Positions 1 to 4,448 of a stretch of DNA of 5,021 nucleotides are shown piece after piece; the first letter of the stretch is position 1, and the number at the start of each line of letters is the position of its first letter. The stretch is taken from positions 1 to 5,021 of the forward strand of contig CAMWQZ010000133.1 in assembly GCA_947176515.1 (NCBI GenBank), in the 5' to 3' direction. The notes under the pieces are model-generated. The model made no database searches and was not told where the DNA came from. It saw only the letters and a list, made by a program, of their open reading frames with translations. Both the position numbers and the translations under genes were made by a program. The DNA comes from an uncultured Bacteroidales bacterium. GTDB taxonomy: Bacteria > Bacteroidota > Bacteroidia > Bacteroidales > Muribaculaceae.

Positions 1-246
1 CAGCCTGTTCTCCTTCATACAGCAAAAATAAACAAAAATCACCAACCATCCTCAAATCCTCGCTTGTTTTTCTGTTTTATCTGAGGCTATGCTCTAAAAA
101 GGATGAGAATTCAATTTTTGTTTTGTTAAAACTCAATCCTTAAATTACTGGGTAATTGATTATGCTGTAATACGTTGCTGAGTAAACGTAAAGTGTTAAA
201 ATGTATGCTTGTACAAATTTGTGTAATATCGCGCGATTTCTTGCCC

Positions 247-254
247 TAACTTTG
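247..254 (+). promoter_or_regulatory. candidate -7 box TAACTTTG
   Basis: TAACTTTG matches the Bacteroidales sigma-ABfr -7 consensus TAnnTTTG. It lies about 140 bases before the start at 396. The nearest TTTG upstream (218-221) is 25 bases away, longer than the usual 19-21 spacing to the -33 element, so the promoter is incomplete. A weaker alternative, AATCTTTG at 325-332, has one mismatch and no spaced -33 element. Either could serve the gene at 396. Confidence 0.35.
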
Positions 255-260
255 CCCTCA

Positions 261-319
261 CGCAAAGGCGCAAAGAGAGCAAAGGTTAATTGTGAATTGT
301 GCATCGTGAATTGTGCATT
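261..319. repeat. short tandem repeats, GCAAAG and GTGAATTGTGCAT types
   Basis: Two repeat types abut. At 261-285 the unit (C)GCAAAG(G) occurs three times with slight changes. At 292-319 the 13-mer GTGAATTGTGCAT occurs twice, each copy followed by one base, giving a 14-base tandem duplication (292-305 and 306-319). Short repeats of this kind are common between genes in Bacteroidota. No function can be assigned. They lie inside the probable 5' leader of the gene at 396 if the box at 247 is used. Confidence 0.7.
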
Positions 320-350
320 AAAATAATCTTTGCTTTTTTTGTACGAGAGA

Positions 351-394
351 AAAATTTTTAATTTTTAATTCTTCATTTTTAACTCTTCATTCAT
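351..394. repeat. AATTTTTAATT-type low-complexity repeat before a start codon
   Basis: The sequence runs through repeated blocks of the form (A)ATTTTTAA and CTTCATTTTT/CTCTTCATTCATT, ending one base before the ATG at 396. It has no G. AT-rich unstructured leaders are typical translation initiation regions in Bacteroidota, where Shine-Dalgarno pairing is weak, so this stretch may help ribosome access as well as being a repeat. Confidence 0.55.
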
Positions 395-395
395 T

Positions 396-1106
396 ATGGA
401 TTTTCAACAAGCCAAAAGTTTCTTCGCCAATCAGAAACAGCCCATCTCACTCTACCAGAACATCTGGTTTGAAAACACCACCGTCCTTTTCCACTCGCCG
501 CGCTCCTATGAGGTCAACAAAAGCGACACCGCCCTCGCGATTGCCAATGATGTGGCGGCAAAAGGGCGCGATGTGCTTTATATCAGCACCGAAGCGTTAT
601 TGGGAAAGACTCGCGTCGACGCAGAGCGCCTCTTTGTCTTCACGCCCGAATTTGAATCAATCGATGATAATCGCGATTATGCCGACCTCGTATTCGAGGC
701 CATCGAGCACGCTGTCCGCGACACCGCTATCCGCACCTTTGTCATTGACTCCGTCACCCGTATCGCTGCCCTGTCATTTGGCCGCAACGCCTCGGCTGCT
801 TACATAATGAAGCGCCTTGTCGCCCTGCAGGTCAAATGCAAGCTGTCCCTTATGGTACTCGCCGACGACACCACCAAATCAACCGTCCGCGCTCTCAGCG
901 CCCTCGCCTCAGCCGATATCTCATTGGCTGACACGTCAGATAAGTCGGACCTGTCGGACAAGGCAGACGAGCCCGTCAAGACAGTCAAAGCCACAACGCC
1001 CCGGACTCCATATCACACCTTGCCCGTCGGCCGTCCGGCGCCCTCCCCTGTCCTCACGCGTCAACAACGCCGCGCCCTCGCTCGTAAGCAAGCCTCCCAC
1101 CGCTAA
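396..1106 (+). CDS. RecA-like fold protein with degenerate Walker A, function unknown
   Basis: This 236-residue cytoplasmic protein has no signal peptide or membrane segment. Its outline resembles a RecA/RadA-type P-loop domain: a strand and loop at residues 29-43 (VLFHSPRSYEVNKS), a helix, a strand at 59-64 (DVLYIS), a Walker B-like strand at 114-118 (TFVID, D118) and a later strand at 150-157 (LSLMVLAD) followed by DTTKST. In the P-loop position RSYEVNKS (36-43) aligns with GxxxxGKS: K42 and S43 are kept but both glycines are replaced, so nucleotide binding is doubtful. Residues 181-191 form a hydrophilic SDK/SDL/SDK/AD linker written by a 9-base DNA repeat. The tail is proline-rich and then basic (TRQQRRALARK, 221-231), a possible nucleic-acid contact. 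The ATG at 396 is the first start in a frame with coding character, and base composition matches the cys genes. It appears to be transcribed alone. The fold is an inference from motif order; the protein's role is unknown, and a structural or regulatory ATPase relative is the best guess. Confidence 0.8.
   Translation: MDFQQAKSFFANQKQPISLYQNIWFENTTVLFHSPRSYEVNKSDTALAIANDVAAKGRDVLYISTEALLGKTRVDAERLFVFTPEFESIDDNRDYADLVFEAIEHAVRDTAIRTFVIDSVTRIAALSFGRNASAAYIMKRLVALQVKCKLSLMVLADDTTKSTVRALSALASADISLADTSDKSDLSDKADEPVKTVKATTPRTPYHTLPVGRPAPSPVLTRQQRRALARKQASHR
926..970 (+). repeat. five 9-base direct repeats inside the coding region
   Basis: Units of 9 bases begin at 926, 935, 944, 953 and 962, with a loose consensus GTCGGACAA. 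The two central copies are GTCGGACCT and GTCGGACAA; the outer ones are diverged. Because 9 is a multiple of 3, the frame is kept, and the protein reads as repeated Ser/Ala-Asp-x (SDK, SDL, SDK, AD). GTCGGAC-type repeats also occur between genes in Bacteroidales, so this may be an intergenic-type repeat that entered a tolerant linker. Confidence 0.7.
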
Positions 1107-1161
1107 TCACCCCGGGATTCTACAAGGTTTTGACCAAAGACCCACATTTACATAATTGTAG

Positions 1162-1181
1162 GGACGCACCCTGGTGCGTCC
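1162..1181. repeat. perfect inverted repeat GGACGCACC-CT-GGTGCGTCC
   Basis: The arms GGACGCACC (1162-1170) and GGTGCGTCC (1173-1181) are exact reverse complements separated by two bases. The stem is very stable. It starts 56 bases after the stop of the gene at 396-1106 and has no T tract, so it is not a classical intrinsic terminator, although it could slow polymerase or protect a 3' end. GGGACGCACC...GGTGCGTCC palindromes resemble REP-type dispersed elements in many bacterial genomes, which is the likeliest explanation. Confidence 0.8.
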
Positions 1182-1264
1182 GCCTTAATACGCTGATAAA
1201 CAATCAAAAAACGACGTGTTACGCAATTCAGCTGAGACCCACAACGTTGGTCGCCAGATAATAG

Positions 1265-1293
1265 CATAGGGTGGAGCGTAGCGAGACCCTATG
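1265..1293. repeat. perfect inverted repeat CATAGGGT / ACCCTATG
   Basis: The arms CATAGGGT (1265-1272) and ACCCTATG (1286-1293) are exact reverse complements around a 13-base GC-rich loop (GGAGCGTAGCGAG). The sequence differs from the palindrome at 1162-1181, so this is a second element and not a copy. It is probably part of the same composite dispersed repeat. Confidence 0.75.
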
Positions 1294-1329
1294 AAAGTCG
1301 AAATCGAAGAACTAGACGCGCAAAGCGCC

Positions 1330-1364
1330 GTCGCGAGAAGACCTGATGCAGAACCTCTCGCGAC
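1330..1364. repeat. perfect inverted repeat GTCGCGAGA / TCTCGCGAC
   Basis: The arms GTCGCGAGA (1330-1338) and TCTCGCGAC (1356-1364) are exact reverse complements with a 17-base loop. This is the third distinct palindrome within about 200 bases. It lacks a T tract on either side, so a terminator is unlikely. Confidence 0.75.
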
Positions 1365-1482
1365 CACACAAACGTGCGTCTTGTCTTCTCTCACACAAGA
1401 TCCCTTGGGCTATTTGTACGGACATACCTTTGGCATGTAGCATAACGTCACACAAAATCTGTTTTATAACATATGCTCATCG

Positions 1483-1514
1483 CTTGCATAATCATTGTGC
1501 TCAACTTATCTTTG
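1483..1514 (+). promoter_or_regulatory. Bacteroidales-type promoter, CTTG-N20-TATCTTTG
   Basis: TATCTTTG at 1507-1514 matches the -7 consensus TAnnTTTG exactly, and TTG at 1484-1486 lies 20 bases upstream, the expected position of the -33 element. Transcription would begin a few bases after 1514, giving a leader of roughly 70 bases before the lipoprotein start at 1594. This is the best promoter in the window. The start region has no Shine-Dalgarno sequence. Confidence 0.7.
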
Positions 1515-1593
1515 CGAATGATAATGAATTATTTATCGTAGTTCATCGAGAAGATCAGAGTAAATCTCAAGGTACAGCAATATCAACCCCTAT

Positions 1594-2739
1594 ATGTACA
1601 TGTACAAAATAATTAAAATACTTAAGTTAGTATGCATATTCAGCTTGATTATATTATTATCTGGCTGTAAGCCGCAGAGCAACAAAAATGATGTGCATTG
1701 TGCAACCATATTGAAGGTTGATGCAACCGCCAAAGAGACTTCACTTAAGTCCTTATTTTCATCTTGCGAAATCATACCATTAGAATCTGGGCCAAAGTCG
1801 GTGCTATCAGAAATTGATAAGGCCTTTTGTTTTGATGAGGGGATAATATTGTTGGATATGAGAATGTCAACTGTATTTCATTTCGACTCCAATGGAGTCT
1901 TCCGAAATAGAATTGGTGAACGAGGTCAAGGCCCAGAAGATTATTTGTTATGCTATGACTTTTGCCTAAACAAATCTACTAAAGAAGTTTCCTTATTATC
2001 TCCGTACGGTGAGATTATAAATTACAATTTAAATGGTCAATTTTTGAATCGAAAATCTTTGCCTCATAAATCTAATTACTTTGCTTGTTCATGGATAAAC
2101 CACAATGACTTAGCTTTATGGTCAGCAGTAAATAGCGATGAAGGAGGTTTGAGTGTCGTAAATATCGAATCAAGCAAACAATATTATGAAGATTGGTTCA
2201 ATGACCGTATTATTGATATGTGTAGCCTAAAGCCTTTCTATCAATGGAATGAATCTATATATTTTGCGGCACCACTAACAAATATTGTATATGAAGTTAC
2301 TGACACTTGTATGTATTGTTCTTATATATGGGATTTTGGAGAAAAGAATGCATCAGCAAAATACCTCAGCATGTTGACAGAAATACAGAATCCCTCAGAT
2401 AGAAACAAGAAGATAATATCTGATATGGAATCTGGTTCTTTAGCCTACTCTATATTCAATGGCGAAAATGACCAATACTATTTCATTGCTCTCGCAAACG
2501 GCATCGGAGATAATAGGGTGATAACAAACATTTTTTATAATAAATCAGACTCCGAAGGGGTTGCAGTTGAAAGGTTTAAAGAAGGCATTACATTGCATCC
2601 TATTTTCTTGAACGATGAATTCATACTCAGCATAGTTCCTCATAATGAGATAGCAATCTATAATTCAATACTCAATACAGATTATGAGTGCTCCGAAGAC
2701 GACAATCCTCTTTTAGCTAAATTCTATTTTAACAAATGA
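1594..2739 (+). CDS. 6-bladed beta-propeller lipoprotein
   Basis: This is a 381-residue secreted lipoprotein of the Bacteroidales 6-bladed beta-propeller family, whose members are mostly uncharacterised. The N-terminus is a lipoprotein signal: lysines at 5, 8 and 11, a hydrophobic core to about 21 and the lipobox LSGC with C25 as lipidation site. The mature part opens with a segment reading CEIIPLES (58-65), then the family signature GERGQGPEDY (108-117) after a VFHFDSNGVF strand, NLNGQF (145-150), and ends in the typical EDDNPLL (368-374). The length fits the family. There are ten cysteines besides C25, including C239-x-x-C242, which is many for an exported protein. An acidic tract just after C25, which marks many surface lipoproteins, is not evident, so its membrane face is uncertain. 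Tandem ATGs at 1594 and 1600 both give a workable signal peptide. The DNA is AT-rich compared with flanking genes. It has its own promoter. The ligand is unknown; these domains are thought to mediate binding. Confidence 0.88.
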   Translation: MYMYKIIKILKLVCIFSLIILLSGCKPQSNKNDVHCATILKVDATAKETSLKSLFSSCEIIPLESGPKSVLSEIDKAFCFDEGIILLDMRMSTVFHFDSNGVFRNRIGERGQGPEDYLLCYDFCLNKSTKEVSLLSPYGEIINYNLNGQFLNRKSLPHKSNYFACSWINHNDLALWSAVNSDEGGLSVVNIESSKQYYEDWFNDRIIDMCSLKPFYQWNESIYFAAPLTNIVYEVTDTCMYCSYIWDFGEKNASAKYLSMLTEIQNPSDRNKKIISDMESGSLAYSIFNGENDQYYFIALANGIGDNRVITNIFYNKSDSEGVAVERFKEGITLHPIFLNDEFILSIVPHNEIAIYNSILNTDYECSEDDNPLLAKFYFNK

Positions 2740-2758
2740 AAGCCTGACGCTGTCTGAA

Positions 2759-2778
2759 ATTTTTTTATTCAAAAAAAT
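2759..2778. repeat. A/T inverted repeat before a promoter box
   Basis: ATTTTTTT (2759-2766) and AAAAAAAT (2771-2778) are perfect reverse complements around the loop ATTC. The element sits 20 bases after the lipoprotein stop and immediately upstream of the TATCTTTG box at 2783. It could be an UP-like A/T tract for that promoter or a weak A/U-only hairpin. An A/U stem alone is a poor terminator. Confidence 0.6.
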
Positions 2779-2782
2779 GACG

Positions 2783-2790
2783 TATCTTTG
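2783..2790 (+). promoter_or_regulatory. -7 box TATCTTTG before the small membrane protein
   Basis: TATCTTTG matches TAnnTTTG exactly and is the same octamer as the box at 1507. The following bases also agree loosely (CGAA against GCGAA). At the expected -33 distance there is only a T run, part of the A/T inverted repeat, and no clear TTG. Transcription would start about 25-30 bases before the ATG at 2823. The gene could therefore be transcribed apart from the lipoprotein. Confidence 0.6.
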
Positions 2791-2822
2791 GCGAAAACTA
2801 ATACTCTTAAAATCTTGACCAT

Positions 2823-3146
2823 ATGTCTGTTTATCTCAAATCAAACAAATTAAAAGCCAAGAAGTATTTACTCGGGACATACATTGTATATTTCATGTTT
2901 TATATACTGATGCTTTTGCCCCTCACCGACGCAATAAGTTTGACATTAATGCATAGTGGTAAATTTAACGGATTAGAAGGCTCTTTTATTGGATGCTTGA
3001 TTTTTGTAATTGTAGTTCCGATATTTGCAGGAGTATGTTTTTACACTTGGGCATGTGGATGGGAAAAAACATTCAGCCTGCAGCATATTCATTATGATTT
3101 CATACGCATGCCTGTCAATTTATACATATTGGAGTCTCGCAAATAA
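2823..3146 (+). CDS. small membrane protein, N-terminal part (frameshifted)
   Basis: The frame gives 107 residues. A basic N-terminus (KSNKLKAKK, 6-14) leads into a first hydrophobic segment at about 15-36 and a second at about 54-75, so this is an inner-membrane protein with no family I recognise. After WEK (80-82) its character changes: the last 25 residues are not membrane-like, whereas the next frame becomes strongly hydrophobic at the same place. The codons around the change contain an A6 run (3064-3069). Dropping one A would join this part to the frame ending at 3273 and give a 149-residue protein with four membrane segments. I therefore think the natural product is longer. Possible causes are a real disabling mutation, a sequencing or assembly error at the homopolymer, or slippage. 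It may still be made as a two-segment protein. The ATG at 2823 lies about 33 bases after a promoter-like box. Confidence 0.6.
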   Translation: MSVYLKSNKLKAKKYLLGTYIVYFMFYILMLLPLTDAISLTLMHSGKFNGLEGSFIGCLIFVIVVPIFAGVCFYTWACGWEKTFSLQHIHYDFIRMPVNLYILESRK

Positions 3147-3273
3147 AGTATGTAAAAAGTACAATCATAAGGAATACGCTATCATATTTACACTTATGCT
3201 TGGTATAACAATTGCCATAATATATTTATCTTTCTTTATCTCTAAAGGTCAGATTGTATTTTGGCAGAATTAG
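3016..3273 (+). pseudogene. out-of-frame C-terminal half of the membrane protein
   Basis: This frame is open from just after a TAG at 3013-3015 to the stop at 3271-3273. It has no ATG before its hydrophobic part (only TTG at 3025). From the end of the A6 run it reads HSACSIFIMISYACLSIYTY, the start of a third membrane segment (about 3079-3141). A lysine-rich loop (NKVCKKYNHKE) follows, then a fourth segment (about 3175-3240) and a short tail ending VFWQN. The lysine loop fits a cytoplasmic turn between two helices. Such membrane character continuing directly in the neighbouring frame is what a single-base indel leaves behind. It is best read with the preceding entry as one gene, 2823-3273. 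Confidence 0.6.
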
Positions 3274-3312
3274 ATAAGCTTGTAACAAATCACTTAATTG
3301 CTGGCCTACTGG

Positions 3313-3324
3313 CTCAATATTGAG
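3313..3324. repeat. 12-base palindrome CTCAATATTGAG
   Basis: This is a perfect 12-base self-complementary sequence, 40 bases after the stop at 3273 and close to the terminator of the opposite strand. It has no loop and no T tract, so it is not an intrinsic terminator. It could be a protein-binding site or chance. Confidence 0.4.
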
Positions 3325-3330
3325 TTCAAC

Positions 3331-3370
3331 GAAAATACAAACGGCTACTGCAGTAAAGTTGCAGTAGCCG
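3331..3370 (-). terminator. intrinsic terminator of the cysE-cysK transcript
   Basis: The arms CGGCTACTGCA (3342-3352) and TGCAGTAGCCG (3360-3370) are perfect 11-base reverse complements around a 7-base loop. Read on the minus strand the stem is followed by TTTGTATTTTC (complement of 3331-3341), a T-rich tail. On the plus strand the stem is followed by GAATCATCC, so termination is directional. It lies 105 bases after the cysK stop, leaving an unusually roomy 3' untranslated region that contains octamer repeats. Confidence 0.85.
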
Positions 3371-3400
3371 GAATCATCCATGTCATCATTTCATCAAATC

Positions 3401-3455
3401 CTCTGGCTCTCTGGTTCTCTGGTCAAAAACCACAAAAAACTTTGGTTCTATGGTC
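3401..3455. repeat. CTCTGGTT octamer repeats in the cysK 3' region
   Basis: Three tandem octamers, CTCTGGCT, CTCTGGTT and CTCTGGTC (3401-3424), are followed by an A/C-rich spacer of 15 bases and two more, CTTTGGTT and CTATGGTC (3440-3455). The copies differ by one or two bases, mostly at the third and last positions. They lie between the cysK stop and its terminator, so they would be transcribed as the reverse complement. This looks like a short variable-number repeat common to Bacteroidota intergenic DNA; no function is apparent. Confidence 0.7.
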
Positions 3456-3475
3456 GAAATAAAGACTGGCAGTTG

Positions 3476-4423
3476 TTAAAGGGGATATTCGTCGCGAGCG
3501 AAGAGGACAGTTGACAGATAACGCTCGCCAGTGTCAGGCAGAAGGGCAACGATGGTCTTGCCGTGATTTTCAGGTTTACGCGCTTCAGCGAGAGCAACCC
3601 AGAAAGCGGCGCCTGACGATATGCCGGCGAGTACGCCTTCATATTCGGCGAGCATACGAGCGCCACGCATGGCGTCATCACTTGTCGTGGGCACGATTGC
3701 ATCAACGACCTCAGCATTATAGTTGCCGGGTATGAAGCCTGCACCTATACCCTGGATTTTATGTGGGCCGGCAGGCTGACCCGACAAGACGGCTGAATCT
3801 GACGGCTCGACAGCGATTGCCTTGACCGACGGTTTGTGACGCTTCAAGGTCTCGGCAGTGCCGCTGAGTGTGCCGCCTGTACCGACGCCGGCTACAAAGA
3901 TATCGACTTCGCCGTCAGTATCGCGCCAGATTTCCTCGCCGGTGGTGTGGCGATGAGCTTCAGGATTGGCAGGATTGCTGAACTGCTGTGGGATTATTGA
4001 GCCTGGATTCTGATCGCGTAGCTCCTCGGCTTTAGCGATTGCACCTTTCATACCCTCGTTGCCCGGTGTTAGGATTAGGGTTGCGCCGAGGGCTTTAAGT
4101 AGATTCTGACGTTCGACGCTCATGGTGTCGGGCATTGTGAGTATCAGTTTATAGCCTTTGACCGAGGCTACCCATGCGAGACCTATGCCGGTGTTGCCGC
4201 TGGTGGGTTCAATAATCATGCCGCCTGGTTTGAGGGCGCCGGAGCGTTCGGCGGCTTCTATCATTGCAAGTGCGACGCGGTCTTTCACGCTGCCGCCGGG
4301 ATTGAATGACTCGAGCTTGACGAGCAGACGGGCGTGAAGGCCTTCTGACTTTTCGATATTTTTGACTTCGAGCAGAGGGGTTGCTCCTATGAGTTCTGTG
4401 AGACTTGAATATATTTTTGCCAT
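3476..4423 (-). CDS. cysK: cysteine synthase A (O-acetylserine sulfhydrylase)
   Basis: CysK is a cytoplasmic PLP enzyme that replaces the acetyl group of O-acetyl-L-serine with sulfide to form L-cysteine, the last step of cysteine synthesis. The 315-residue length is normal. The PLP lysine is K47 in NPGGSVKDR (41-49). The substrate-binding loop is TSGNTG (74-79), the phosphate-binding loop is GTGGT (181-185), and S270 in SSGAA (269-273) is placed to bind the PLP ring nitrogen. PDTGERY (296-302) closes the domain as in other CysK proteins. All key residues are present, so it should be active. The ATG is preceded by no Shine-Dalgarno sequence, as expected in this phylum. It follows cysE by 25 bases on the same strand and is probably co-transcribed; CysE and CysK are known to form a complex in other bacteria. 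A cystathionine beta-synthase is unlikely because there is no extra regulatory domain. Confidence 0.97.
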   Translation of the reverse strand: MAKIYSSLTELIGATPLLEVKNIEKSEGLHARLLVKLESFNPGGSVKDRVALAMIEAAERSGALKPGGMIIEPTSGNTGIGLAWVASVKGYKLILTMPDTMSVERQNLLKALGATLILTPGNEGMKGAIAKAEELRDQNPGSIIPQQFSNPANPEAHRHTTGEEIWRDTDGEVDIFVAGVGTGGTLSGTAETLKRHKPSVKAIAVEPSDSAVLSGQPAGPHKIQGIGAGFIPGNYNAEVVDAIVPTTSDDAMRGARMLAEYEGVLAGISSGAAFWVALAEARKPENHGKTIVALLPDTGERYLSTVLFARDEYPL

Positions 4424-4448
4424 AGTTGAAAGGTGGTTGAGTGAGTTA

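Larger units (their letters stand above)
1..395. other. AT-rich intergenic leader, no gene seen
   Basis: No open frame here has convincing coding character. The first 240 bases are AT-rich with A and T runs. Two short perfect palindromes lie close together: ACAAATTTGT at 213-222 and ATCGCGCGAT at 228-237. They could be binding sites, but palindromes of 10 bases also arise by chance. From about 247 onward the stretch holds a promoter-like box and several short repeats, listed separately, that lead up to the start at 396. No Shine-Dalgarno sequence precedes that start, which is usual in Bacteroidota. Confidence 0.6.
1107..1593. other. non-coding region with stacked inverted repeats and a promoter
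   Basis: Nearly 490 bases lack a credible gene. The first part (to about 1364) holds three unrelated perfect inverted repeats, described individually, in fairly GC-rich sequence that looks like a composite dispersed repeat. The second part (about 1395-1593) is AT-rich and carries a good promoter for the lipoprotein gene. The frames that happen to stay open here (1185-1394 on minus, 1346-1612 on plus) have no recognisable protein character and run across the palindromes. No tRNA cloverleaf or small-RNA family was recognised. Confidence 0.65.

Noticed and set aside
1..18. Possible start of a minus-strand gene (ATG complement at 16-18, reading MKENRL) with TATTTTTG on the minus strand at 30-23
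   Set aside because: Only six codons are visible, and the promoter-like box would leave almost no leader. It cannot be supported from this window.
469..1155. Long open frames in other frames over the gene at 396-1106
   Set aside because: They shadow the real gene, which has the RecA-like motif order in its own frame; the alternative frames are low-complexity and rich in Ser, Pro and Arg.
1162..1181. Terminator for the gene at 396-1106
   Set aside because: The stem is strong, but no T tract follows on the plus strand, so a dispersed palindrome is the better reading.
1185..1394. Minus-strand open frame of 69 codons
   Set aside because: It runs across two of the palindromes, has no recognisable domain, and ends in a repeat-like region. 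It is most likely a chance frame in a dispersed repeat.
1346..1612. Plus-strand open frame of 88 codons before the lipoprotein
   Set aside because: It crosses the third palindrome, the promoter and the lipoprotein start, and its composition is not protein-like. I also checked it as a possible small secreted peptide partner and saw no signal peptide.
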